Source of the DNA: Chlamydomonas reinhardtii
Taxonomy: Eukaryota; Chlorophyta; Chlorophyceae; Chlamydomonadales; Chlamydomonadaceae
NCBI RefSeq assembly: GCF_000002595.2
Contig: NC_057010.1
Span: 432,343 to 496,342 of the forward strand
Reading direction: 5' to 3'
DNA: 64,000 bases
How positions within the stretch are numbered: position 1 is the first letter of the stretch; each line of letters opens with the position of its first letter. A model generated the notes under the pieces. That model did no database searches and was not told the DNA's origin. It saw nothing but the letters and a program-made list of their open reading frames with translations. Made by a program: the position numbers and the translations under genes. Shown here piece after piece: positions 44,201 to 55,000 of the stretch.

Positions 44201-45577
44201 CAGACAGAGGCGACAATAGGGGGAGGGCGATGCAGGGTGAGGGCCTGAGGGGGGCTTTTGCGAGCAGGCAAGGCAAGGGCACCCAGGTGAACTATCTCAG
44301 CCCCGGCATGAGTGCCCGGTCTGGCTGCTGCCCCCACGCCCGCAGCACGGCCCTGCCCCCGGCCGTCCCCGCCGCTCTCCTCATTGCCGTACCCCGCCGC
44401 CCTGCAACAGCACCTACACTGCCTTCAGCTGCCCGCCCTGAATCTCAGTGTGTCCCCTGCAGCCGCCTACCCTCGACCAGCCATGCACTTCTGCCCTGCC
44501 ACTGCAATTTGTTTGCCGTCTGCTTGGGGTATGGGCATCAGCTGCACCCTACGGGACCTCGCCACCTGCCTAAATCCTGCCCCATCACACACGCCTACCC
44601 TCCCCCAGTGCCCTCCCGCCCCCTCTCCCCATCTGCATATCCCCCTCACCAGCATCTCCACCTCGGGCCGCTCCACGGGGTGCTTCGCCACGCGCTTGAG
44701 CCAGCCGCACACACTGCGGACCACAGACACGCGGCCCGAGGCGGCGGCGGCCTGCAGGTGCCGCAAGCGACAGCAGGAGCACGTGGGCTTGCGAGGGGGT
44801 TCGGGGGGCGGCACCTGCCCCGCCCGGAGGCACCTAGCAGCAGCGGCAGCCGGGCTGACCTGGTGGGGTGTGCCCTCGCGCTGGGCGACCCGCCAGGCCT
44901 CGCCGGGCCCTTCCCGGCCCCTGCCGCCGGCCCTTCTCCACCTCCCTGCCTCCCTCCCTCTCTCCCCCCTCCCTCCTCCCTCACGCACACGCACGCCCAC
45001 ACACGCCTGCGCGCACTCACCTCCAGCGCCACCGTGCGGCCCACGCCCGTGACCCGCAGCGCGACCTCCAGGTTCTTCAGCACGCCCGTGTTCGCCGTCA
45101 GCTGCACCAGACTGCGCCTTTGGGCGGTGGTCAGAGCTGCGGAGGGGCGTAGCGGGGGAAGGCAAGGGGGGGCAGGTGTCGGTAAACGCGTGACGGCAGT
45201 GCTGGGTGTGGCGAGGCCATGCAGGACACCGTGAGGGAGTGTGGGTGCTTGCACCGGTGAGTGGACCCAGGCGCGCCCCTCTTGCAGCGGCGCGACTCAC
45301 CCCGTGCCGCCTCTGGCGTCCATTTGGCGGCGAACGCATGGACGGGGACGGATTGCGACAGCTTGACTTGACGGTGTGGAAAGTACAGCGCTGCCGCCGC
45401 TGGGCTGACGAGGCGCAGCGTGGTCGCCACCTCATTCGGTGGCAGGAAGGCGGCAACCCGAGCTGAGACTTCGTTAGGCAGCGCGTCAAACACCCGAGCA
45501 TTTGTGACTTGTGCGGGTGTGCCTTCCCTCGCGCGCTTGCCGCGTCTGGCCCTAGAGCTGCCGCCGGCATCAGCCAT
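38272..45577 (-). CDS. F-box-like/ankyrin-type repeat protein 1 with lysine-rich tail
   Basis: Fourteen exons: 45577-45301, 45136-45021, 44751-44650, 44093-44006, 43575-43440, 43117-42727, 42395-42222, 41721-41635, 41436-41392, 40842-40784, 40465-40099, 39865-39719, 39462-39337 and 38970-38272. All are in phase and give 937 residues. The N-terminus has an F-box-like FDALPNEVSARVAAFLPPNE motif, then RLVSPAAAALYFPHRQVKLS and TTAQRRSLVQLTANTGVLKN. This layout marks a large Chlamydomonas family annotated as ankyrin-repeat proteins. Degenerate helical repeats follow: AAAAGAVELLRWLKLGQ, ACLGGHQGAAELLLRELQ, ACERGHMRMLQ and AAMEGGNLQLLQFVL. The last exon encodes about 150 residues of almost continuous Lys/Glu/Ala helix and ends GSGSKRKR, a possible nuclear signal. 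That tail is absent from relative 2 at 58-62.7 kb. A substrate-adaptor function is inferred only. Confidence 0.82.
39476..39503 (+). repeat. intronic module C, copy 3
   Basis: GGGTTGCAAGGATGTTTGGA then AAAGCGG, 13 bases from the 3' splice site of ankyrin-type gene 1 intron 12. The module stops at AGCGG, where the other copies continue GTACAGGATGCA. Confidence 0.7.
41853..41893 (-). repeat. intronic module A, copy 6 (divergent)
   Basis: The reverse complement reads CTGGCCCAAACTCCACCAAA and CCAAGCCTGACTAGCGAAGC. It lies inside ankyrin-type gene 1 intron 7, not near a splice site. Confidence 0.5.
42068..42203. repeat. (CCCTT)n pentanucleotide array
   Basis: About 27 near-perfect CCCTT units in ankyrin-type gene 1 intron 7, 19 bases from exon 7. 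One strand is pure purine and the other pure pyrimidine. Confidence 0.95.
44149..44211 (+). repeat. intronic module A, copy 7
   Basis: GTAAATACCAGCCCAAACTA and the second block GCGGAGCACAGACAGAGGCG, 56 bases from the 3' splice site of ankyrin-type gene 1 intron 3, in the usual orientation. Confidence 0.8.
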
Positions 45578-46033
45578 TTCCGGCTGTTGACTAGAGCGAG
45601 AGAGCTATGTTTCGCGCCTTGGCTTATGGGAAGTTGGGTTTGTGACCTAGGTTGCCGAGTTTGACGCAATGAAGCGGTCCTGGCAAGAAAGGTGCTATAT
45701 ATTTGTCTCTACAGATTCAAGAGATGTCAGCGCTTACCGCGCTCGGCTCATTAGCAGGCTGGAGTCGGCAATCATATTGTCTAAGATCAAAATAGGCAGT
45801 CCAAACATTGAGCATGATAATTATGCTTTTACGCGATTCATGAGTGTAACGAAGAGTTCGCCCCTCAGTCTCGGCTTGGCTCGGATCCACAGACACGCAC
45901 CCTCTCCGGACAACTCCATTACGGGAGCCCAACACCATTGCTGATAACAACCTGGCTCAACTTGGTTTCATCCAGGACCGTTGTCGCGCGCAAAACCCCA
46001 GAATTGACGTTAGAGCCCCGGTGAGCCCCACGG
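45578..46033. promoter_or_regulatory. divergent promoter region, ankyrin-type gene 1 / methyltransferase
   Basis: 456 bases between facing-away starts, AT-richer than the genes. CTATATATTTG near 45693 is the only strong TATA-like element. It reads about equally well on both strands and is far (about 340 bases) from the methyltransferase ATG and 115 from the ankyrin-type ATG. Confidence 0.45.
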
Positions 46034-48963
46034 ATGGTGCCCGAACCCGAGCCTGGTAAGCGCATCGTAGCAATACAGGACTGTCCCTTCTTGTACTGTC
46101 GCATACATAGCAGCACAGCATTCTCGCGCTCTGTAGCTGACGGCGCACCACCTGTAGAACCTCCACACGCCCTGTGCTCCTTTCTACCGCACGCTCGATT
46201 GCACACACGCAACGCGGTGCCAGACGCGGGCTCCTTCGTTTCCCTTTACACGCACACACGCACATGGCACACGCCGCCAACAGGCGCTGGCGACTATGAG
46301 CAGTACAAAGACGGCTTCCACGACTGGCTGGCCACGTGAGCCGTCAGGAGGAGGGGGAGGCGATAGGGGGATTCCAGCGCTGGGTGAAACTGTATGCGTG
46401 CCTTACCGCGGTGTGGTGGTGGGGAGGGGGCATCTTGTGCAGGGGCGCGTGGCGGGCATGCGCGACGTTCATTTTAGGGTGTCTGCTGCTCGTGGGTCAC
46501 ACCTTCGGCACGCACAAACTGTACGTGTTGTGTTATAGGTGTACCATATGGACACCGCGTGTGCTCTCTTGTGCGAAATCGGGGCAGTGCGTCAGACTCT
46601 CAGGACATTCTGCCGCCATGTTGGCAGTGCGCGCAAAATACGGCCCAGACACACGCAAACACGCACACGGGCACACCCAAATACACGCAAACACACGCAC
46701 GCCCCACGCTCCACTCACCCTCCATCAGGTACTGGCCGGAGCCGCGCGAGCAGCTGCACGCGGGCGGCTGGCGGCGCACTGCGCAGATGCTCGCGGACAT
46801 CAAGCGCCACCTGCAAACACACCCGCCCGCCGATGTGGCGACGGCGGCTGAGGCTGAAGCGACCAGCCGCCCCGCCTCCACTCCGACTATTGCACTTGGG
46901 GGGCCCGCCGGCGCGGCGGCCGTGCCCGGTCGCTCACTGGGCCGCCCGTTGGAGGTCGTGGTGCGTGCGTGGCGGGGCGGTGGGAGGGGGGGTTACAATC
47001 ATGCGTGCGTGCGCGGTGTGGTGGTGGGGGGCGGCGGCGGCGCCGTGTCGGTGTGCACATGCACCCACTGGACACACCAGACAGCAACAGCAACTCCCAA
47101 CATACTGCCGCATGGCCACATGAATGGGGTGTGCACGCACGCTTCCTGCCCCCGCCCTTCTTGATTCACCATGAATGAAACGCCATGCACCCCCCCGCGC
47201 ACAACACACACACACACACACGAAAAAAGACACACATACACATATACACACACACTGTCGCTCGGTCAGGACATCTGCTGCGGCGAGGGCGGCACGGCGG
47301 TGCACCTGGCGGCCACTGAGGGGTGGCGGGTGACGGGCGTGGACATCGTGCAGTCCGCAGTGGAGGTGTGTGTGGGGGGGGGGGGGGCGGGGGCGGGGTG
47401 GCAGACGGTGCGGCGCGGGCAGGTGGACAGTACGGTGAGCATACGTGGGATCGGTTTGTGGCAGAGCCATGCGGGCGCATGCAGCGCCACCGTGCGTTGA
47501 GGTGCTGCCGAGATGGATTATGCATCGGCTACTGGCGCGGCACGCAAACAAAGGATCCTCATCTGTGCCCCCTCACAACCAGGCAGCGCGCGCGAGGGCG
47601 GAGGCGTATGGCGAGGTGGTGCACGTGGCATGCCAGGTCGTGCCGGCGGGCAGCTGTGACACGGCTGACGGCGGCAGCAGCAGCAGTGGTGATGTGCGGC
47701 TGCGGCTGCGGGTGCGGGTTGAGGCGGTGTCGGAGCGGGCGCGCTTCCTGCACGCCTCCATCTTCAAGATGCCGCTGCCCTCGGCCTCCGTGGATGTGGT
47801 GTACGGCCAGGACCCGGACGGCCTTGCCAACCCCGACCGCGTGCATGCCTTCAGGTGCGTGAGGGCGGGGTGGGGCGGGGTGGGGCGGGGCGGGGCGGGG
47901 TGGGGTGGGGCAGGGCGTCGTACTTTGCAGGTGCCATCACCAATGCATGTGTACCTCTGACGACGTCTCACACGGCGTCTCTGCACCTGCTACCGTATAT
48001 GTGTTGCCACCGTGCACTCGCGAACGTTCACGCCTCACACCCGCCCCGCCTAGGGAGGTGCTGCGTGTGCTGCGCCCCGGCGGGCTGCTCTACTTCTGGC
48101 ACCACTGGGTGCCGGGGCCCGGCTGGCCGCCGGAGCTGCTGGCGGCGTACCGGGCGGACCCACTCACGGGGCCGGCGCCGCGGCTGAGTCACGAGGAGTA
48201 CGTGCAGGACGTACAGGTGGATGAGGGGGTGGCTGGGCGGGCGGGTGGGCGAGCATGACGGGTGGTTCAGAGCTCCGGCCCCCCCCCCTCTGCCCTCGTG
48301 CTTGTGTCCTGGCCTCATGGGGTTCCGCAGGTCTGTTGCGCTTGTTGTACGTGTCTCCTCCGCGTTGCTCTCTAGGCCCTATCGCGCCACCGCAGCGAAT
48401 GTGTGCCCTCCCTTTCATGCCTGCGACTTCCTGTCCTGCCCTGCGCTGGGGCCCCCGCCAACTCAGGGTGCGGGAAACCTTCCGGATCAGCCGCCACAGT
48501 ACCCTGGTCCCACTGTACTGAGCTCTGCAATCATGCCTCCCCCCCTCCCCTCCCGCCCCCCTGTCGACCCCTGTCGACCCGCCAGGCTGCCGGCTTCCGG
48601 CTGCTGCACGTGTCCGACTGCAGCCAGCTGGCGGCGGAGCACCTGGGGGCCATGGCGCAGCGGGTGAGCCGCAGCAGCCAGCAGCAGCAGCAACAGCAGG
48701 AGCAGCGGGAGCAGGAGCAGCGGGAGGGGGGGCAGCAGCGGGAGCAGGCGGAAAAGACGGGGGCGAAGAATGCGGAGGCGGGGGTGGCGGAAGCGGGGGC
48801 AAGCGGGCGAGCGGGCGAGAGCACTGACGGCCCGGCCGGGGAGGAGGGCTGGACGGCCATCCCCATCAGCGGCTGGCTGCAGCGCGCGCTGCACTACTCG
48901 GCGCTGGCGGGCGGCAGCATGGGCGTGCACGTGGTGGCGGTGAGGCCGGTGGGAGCAGCGTGA
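46034..48963 (+). CDS. class I SAM-dependent methyltransferase
   Basis: Seven exons: 46034-46055, 46284-46335, 46729-46960, 47270-47365, 47583-47854, 48054-48216 and 48586-48963. All are in phase and give 404 residues. Exon 1 encodes only MVPEPEP and part of a glycine, then GAGDYEQYKDGFHDWLATYW. Motif I is VVDICCGEGGTAVHLAA, the acidic ribose-binding end of strand 2 is VTGVDIVQSAVE, motif II is SVDVVYGQDPDGL, and motif III is EVLRVLRPGGLLYFWHHWVP. A C-terminal cap contains a Gln/Glu-rich insert of about 70 residues, then HYSALAGGSMGVHVVAVRP. The order fits small-molecule methyltransferases of the Methyltransf_11 type. The substrate cannot be read from the sequence. No clear transit peptide is present. 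Confidence 0.85.
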
Positions 48964-49285
48964 GGGGGGCAGCGGGGTGGGGGCAGCATGAGGGGCAGCG
49001 GAGGTGCAGGCGTATGGTTTTGTGGGAGAGTGAGTAGTCGAAGAATCGGAACGCAGGCTTGGATTGACCTTTGGACTGTGAGCATGATTATGAGCATCAT
49101 TGTGACTGCGTGGGCATGGATGTGAGAATGTGGAGCTGCTGTGAGTGATCCCGACATCCTGATTCCTGAAGGTGCAAGCTGCGTGCGGCTGTCTAGGGAG
49201 GCAGTGATACGTTCGGCGCTTGAACAATACAGACGGCACAGAAGGGACAGTGGGACAAGTCAACATCGCAGTCAGCGTCGCCACC

Positions 49286-49290
49286 TGTAA
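49286..49290 (+). terminator. putative poly(A) signal of the methyltransferase gene
   Basis: TGTAA, 323 bases after the stop and the first on the plus strand. Confidence 0.5.
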
Positions 49291-49301
49291 TCCAATACAG
49301 T

Positions 49302-49306
49302 TTACA
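49302..49306 (-). terminator. putative poly(A) signal of the FKBP gene
   Basis: TGTAA on the minus strand, about 390 bases after the stop and only 11 bases from the opposing signal. Confidence 0.5.
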
Positions 49307-49695
49307 CATGCAGTGAAATACTGGCATTCCCCTCCTTCGGGTTTGGTTCTCGTAACCCCAAGGCAACTTGACTGTCCAATCACACCAACGGCAGTCGTTT
49401 GCCCGCACCCGCCACCAAAGCAGCCCTCTGCACCACACCTCGCCGTGCGCACCATCACCACCCGGCAACCTAGTCCCGTTCTCCGGGCATGCCTTCAACA
49501 CGTACCCGAGCCGCACGCCACACTTTCATTACCCACAGTCCCCGTGTCATTCGTCAAAATCCGAACAGTCTATAGCCCTTGCAATCTTGCATGGCAGTTC
49601 TTTCCGAGCGCAGCCTGGTTGAGCTCATGTAACAAGTAATCGCTGCTGCTACCGTGCTGCTGGTGTTCGCCGCCGGTCCGCCACCACCGGAACCC

Positions 49696-51683
49696 CTACT
49701 TGCGGCCGCCCACGCGCAGCATCTGGACCTCGAACAGCAGCGGCTCCCTGGTGGGCAGATGCACAGCAAATCCACACATGGGCCAGACCGGTGGCGGCTC
49801 AGCAGCAGGTATACGGCAATTACAGGTAACATCCGTCTGCCACAGCGTTGCTGCATCGCATACCGGTACACTGTCTTTGCGCTTTGCTTTCCTTGTGCTC
49901 TTTAACACATGGGCCAGCGGGGCACTCGTCGTCACTCATCAGTCATCACGGGCAAAGGAGGTGCAGGGCAGAGCATGGGCACTTGGAAGTGCGGGTTGCA
50001 AGGGAAACTTTCAATAGCCTGAAAGCGCCTTGGCCCAGCACTAGGGAACATGTTGCCCGCAACAACAATGTGCTCCTTGCCCCCAACACCGCTCCTGCCA
50101 CAACCCACCCACAGCCCCTCCCTTCCCACGGTTCCAAAACCCCGCAATCCCACACGCACACACCTGCGGTGTGTCTCCAGCTGGCGCTTGGTGGCGAAGG
50201 TGGGCGGCTGCGGCCCCTCGCCGCCGCCTACGTAGCCCAGCTCGGGCGGCACCAGTGCGCGGCGCTTGGAGCCGGGGGACATGCCCGCCAGCACCTCCTC
50301 CAGGCCCTGGGGGGAGGGAAGGTGGGTGGGGGGAGGCGGGTTTGCGTGTCGGAGCGCAGTACGTGGTTAGGTGTGGGGTCAGGTGTGGGGTTAGGTATGT
50401 GATATGCGTGCAGGGGGAGAGGGATGCATGCGAGCTTGAGGGGGTGGACGGGTAGCTGCGGTCCGGGTCTCACCGGGATGAGCTCGCCGGCGCCCAGCTT
50501 GGCGTTCACGGGGGCGGTGGGCACGTCCCTGGGCTGGAAGGAAATGCCCTCAACCGTGCCTGCAGCAGCGGCAGGCAGAGGCGCACAGGCGCCACAGGTA
50601 TGCATGCGACAACGTGGCATCAAGAACACCCCTCCATAGCATTCTCGGCAGTTCAAACAGCAGCGCTAACCGCCGGCAGCTAGGAGCGCCAACCGCCGCA
50701 GCACCCCGCGCCCCCTGCCATCCCACTGGCGCGCCTCTCATCCAGCCAGTCTCCCTGCCATTGCCCGGCCGCACACGGAGCCGCACCGTAGATGAAGTAT
50801 CCGTTGCTCCGCCGCAACACATAGTCGAACAGAACCACATCGCCGCTGCTAGCGGCGGGGCCGGAGCCAATGTTGAGCTCCTGGTAGCGCACGCCTGCGC
50901 ACCACACGCCACACTCGACAGATCACGCACGTGCACACAAAGTTTTTCTCTGCAGGCACACCGGCACCAGCACCGGCATCTTGCACACTCTCCCCCCTCC
51001 CCCTGCCGCCGCCGTTTACCCCCTTTCCCCGCCCCTTGCCCCCGCCGCCTCACCCGAGGGCAGCTTCACAAACTTGGGGGCGTTGGGGTCCACGGGCGCA
51101 CCTGGCGGGCCAGCGGGCAGTGGACGACACGTCTAGTCTAATGTACGGCAGCAGGGCGCATGCCCAACCCCCGATGCCTCCGGTCCATCCCGTTGCGCCC
51201 GCCTGCGCCCGCTGCGCCCGGGAACGTGCTCTGCGAGTCCCGACTGCTAACAAAGCACTACGGTGCACGCCGAATACTCGTGTTGCACTACTTGCTCATT
51301 GGCACAGCGCCGTTCAAGAGTATGGGGAGAGAAAAGGGTTCGAACAAAAAGCCGCGCAGGCGCGGCGGCGACGTACCCAGTCCAGGGCTGCTCCAGTCGC
51401 CGGGGTCAACGGGCGCCGCGCCCTTGGCACCCGCCGGGGCCGGCCGCAGCAGGCCCACCGGCGCGGCCGCGGCGGTCAGTGCCACGGCTGTCAGCAGCTC
51501 ACGGCGGGAGCTGGCAGAGGTCTGGGAGGCGGTGGATGGCTGCTGCTCGGGCGCGTGCACCGGAGAGGGCCGGGCGGAGGCCGCGACGACGAGGGCACAG
51601 CGCGCGGGCGCTTGCGTACCAAAGGCACCGCGGGCCGGCTGCGCAGTCATGCGTGCGCTGCTGCTAGTCGTCAGTGAGGGCAT
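49696..51683 (-). CDS. FKBP-type peptidyl-prolyl isomerase-like protein, thylakoid lumen
   Basis: Six exons: 51683-51377, 51101-51054, 50894-50787, 50559-50474, 50306-50164 and 49747-49696. All are in phase and give 247 residues. The first 60 residues are Ser/Ala/Pro-rich, like a chloroplast transit peptide. SRRELLTAVALTAAAAPVGL follows, a twin-arginine lumenal signal, with a likely AxA-type cleavage near APAGAKG. The FKBP fold begins at GVRYQELNIGSGPAASSGDV and ends PLLFEVQMLRV. Landmarks are AGELIPGLEEVLAGMSPGSK and RRALVPPELGYVGGGEG. Where active FKBPs have a tryptophan after the VIPG turn this protein has leucine (IPGLEEV), and the FDSS segment is replaced. Isomerase activity may therefore be weak, as in several plant lumenal FKBPs. 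The start at 51683 (MPSLTT) is preferred; 51650 and 51737 are in-frame alternatives. It shares a divergent promoter with the SDR gene. Confidence 0.87.
49803..49907 (-). repeat. intronic module B, copy 4 (longest)
   Basis: The reverse complement starts TTAAAGAGCACAAGGAAAGC and passes through GCGCAAAGACAGTGTACCGG and ATGCGATGCAGCAACGC to ACGGATGTTACCTG. It lies in FKBP intron 5 and shows the module is at least 100 bases long. Confidence 0.75.
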
Positions 51684-52069
51684 TGTGAAAGGTGGCTGAT
51701 GAGGGAACAAGCGGAGAGTAAAGGTGCAGAGGTGCAAAGCCGAAGATGTGGTTGCGACAGCGTTACTGAACAGTCGCCTAGGGCCCGCCAGCCAGCACCG
51801 CTACTAATGCCTAATGTGACAAGTGATTATTGCATATCAACGAGTGTCTATTATCAGACATGCCCAGGCTGCTGGAACCAGAGTTCCATTGCGAGCTGAC
51901 GCGGACCGTGCGTGTACAGCTGCTAGATGCGCTCAAGTTGGCCACATATGCCAATAAGCAATACTACTCGCCACATCTGACCTACAAGTCAGGCGTTATC
52001 TGTGAGCTTGCAACACCTCCGCTCGACATCTGGGGTTTCGCTCGGAACAACTGCGTTGTGAAGCGCATC
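51684..52069. promoter_or_regulatory. divergent promoter region, FKBP / SDR genes
   Basis: 386 bases between facing-away starts. From 51860 an ATG-initiated frame stays open into the SDR coding sequence and would add 70 residues. These resemble neither a transit peptide nor a domain, so I treat them as leader sequence. Confidence 0.45.
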
Positions 52070-55000
52070 ATGTCGGTCGCGGCTGCAGCTCCGCGGCTTG
52101 CTGGCAAGGTCGCGGTCGTGACCGGTGGCGCGCGTGGCATCGGGCTGGGCTGTGCCCGCAGCCTATGCAAGGAGGGCGCGAAGGTAGGTGTCAAGTGCGC
52201 ACGCGGCCCATCCAGTGCCGTTCGCAGCGGGCGTTACGCCCATTTGTCGTCGCTTTGGACTTGTCTTTGGTTGAGGCCTTACTTATCAGCGCTCGGGGGC
52301 GGCAAGGAAGCACGGCATGTTCGTGCTGGGTGCTCATGCGTGCCTGTGCTACTGCCGCAAACTGCTGACCCACCCACCCACCCACTCCGCACACACGCGC
52401 GCTCGCACCCCACGGCATGTTCTCTTACCTCGACTCTGCCATCATACTCTTTGCCTTTTACTTCAACTTCTATACTAAACCACGCTGACACCCTCTCGCC
52501 CGCAGGTGGTGTTGGCTGACGTTGACCTGGCGGCGGCGCAGCGCAGTGCCGGCGAGCTGGCGGCGGCGGGGCACGCGGCGGCGGCAGTCAAGTGCGACGT
52601 GCGGCTCAAGGTGGGGCCGCACTCGCCTGTATGGGTAGCAGGCTGGAGCACCGTACGGCGTGTATTGTGTGCCGTGTTTGGGCTGGCGGCGGCGGCGCGT
52701 GTGGTCGAGTAAAGCATGGTGGTGTGCCCGGCCTCTCCTGCTGCTTCTGCCTGAAGCACAAGATACTGCAGAGCAGGAACGCGGCAGCTACTGACCCGAT
52801 GAACTGTTTCGCACTGCATTGACGCGCACTGCATGGGCCTCTCTCTGTGCAGGCGGACTGCGAGGCGGCGGTGAAGGCGGCGGTGACGCAGTGGGGCAAG
52901 CTAGACATAATGGTGCGTGTGTGTTGGGAAAGCACAAGGCGGAAGGGTCGACACTTTGCATGCAAATAGTGTGCGCGTATGTGTATGCAACGGCTTGTAT
53001 GTATGTGGGATACTGTATGCGGAAGCGTGTGCCTGCATATGAAGGGGAGGGGCCGCAGTCTGACAGGCGGCCGCACCCGCAGGTGGCCAACGCGGGCATC
53101 GTCAAGGCCGCGCCCTTCCTGGACATGAGCGAGCAGGTGAGTGGGTGGGTGGGTGGTGGGTGGGCGCAGGAGGAGGAGCCGCGGCGGGTGCTGGCAGGCT
53201 TGAAGGAGAAGGAGCGGACGAGGGTGCACAGGCTTGACAGGGGCAATCGTTTGTAACCCAAGGGAGGCACGCTGAATGCACCACGGGGATGCATTGAGTG
53301 AACCTCTCCACCCGCACCCAGCGCCAGCACACAGTCGGCTACTCAAGTGCCCTTCCCGTACCCTTCCCCACCTCCCCTGCTTGTATATCACCCCAACATC
53401 TGGCCATTCGTGCCTGGAACCCCCAAACAAGCATAAACACGCCCAAGCCATTGGCACACAGCTACGCACCTAACACCATCCCTCTTTCCGCCCTCCCTCG
53501 TTGCGCCGTACCTAAACACACATCCGCAACACGCCCAGGACTTTGACGACGTGGTGGCTGTGAATCTGAAGGGCGTGTTCCTCACCTGCCAGGTGGGTGC
53601 CAGGGTGTGTGTTGTAAATTCATAGCCCAAACTACACTAAACAAGCGAAACTAGCGGAGGTCAGGGGGGTGCGAGCAGCAAACCCAAGGTGCAGTGTGTG
53701 TGTTTGTGTGTACACATACGGAGGTTGCGGCGTGGTACGGCGTGTCGTCATGCGCACTGGCGTCCGCGGCTATGTGAATCCTCTGCGGATGGCATGTGAA
53801 GCTCCGTCCGCTGACTGCGCCTGAGGCCGCTGCTGCGGTGTGATGCTAATTGCGCGGCGGCCACGCAGGCTGCTGCTCGGCAGATGGTGGCCCAGAAGGG
53901 CGCAGACCCGCAATGGGGTGGCGGCGCCATTGTGACCATGTCGTCCGTCAATGCGGTCATGGTGGGTGCGGGTGCGGTGGAGGTGATGGGTACGGGTGGT
54001 GGGTGCGGGTGGGTCCTGCAGGCTGCCCGACTGCATGGCGGCAACCGTCATGGTCGGCATGCGTGTCAGGTCACCAGTACAATCGTCCAGCCGCATACGC
54101 CAGAGTCCTGCCCCACCTTCACCCTTTTCCCCCACCGGCCCACCGACTACCCCCCCCCCCCCCACACACACACGCACCGCCACCACCACCATCGTGCCGC
54201 CGCCGCCAGGCCATCCCCTCCATTGCGGGCTACAACGCCAGCAAGGGCGGCGTCAACGGCCTCACGCGCTGCATGTCGCTGGCGCTGGCGCCGCACGGGT
54301 GAGCGGGCGAGTGGGCGCAAGGCGGGCGGGCGGGCAGGTGGAGGCCGCGCGGGCTGCGTTGCAACCGGCACCCCCGCCGCACTTGTGTTGACAGCTGCGG
54401 CACACACGTGTCGTCCGGGCGCCTGCAAGCCACATATAAGCCATTGACCTGCCAGACACATTCCTTTCCTTGTCCCTGGTGATAACTTCATCAGTAACCG
54501 CCTGGAATCCGGACCCCGCAACACACACACGCAACACACACACCTCCCTCTCCACACACATACAATCTACTATGCACCGTGCCGACCCTTTCCGTTTGTG
54601 CATCCCTGACACACACGTAGAATCCGTGTCAACAGTGTGGGCCCGGGCTCCATCGCCACGGACGTGCTGGCCAGTGTGGCGAGTGACGAGGCTGCGCGCA
54701 ACCGCATCCTGTCGCGCACACCCCTGGGCCGCATTGGAGAGCCGGACGAGGTGCGATGGAGCAGAGCGGGAGCGAGACAGGGCAAAGGGAAGGAAGGGGG
54801 AAGGATGATGAGCGGGAAAAGGGGAGGGGGAGGGAGCGCCGGACACACAGGTTGAGTGAAGGGGCGGGCTCATGGGGGATCAGGTGTCCAGCATGCTGGG
54901 CCGCTTTAGGGTCGTCGGCGCATGGTCCACCTCGCGCGCCCGCTCTCGGCCATCCGGCGCCCTCTTTCATCCGGTACCTCGGAACACCTGTGTTCCCCCT

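Larger units (their letters stand above)
48964..49695. other. convergent 3' ends of methyltransferase and FKBP genes
   Basis: 732 bases between two stop codons. The only TGTAA signals sit almost back to back in the middle (49286-49290 plus, 49302-49306 minus), so the mature 3' ends should meet or overlap by a few bases. No other gene is supported. Confidence 0.6.
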
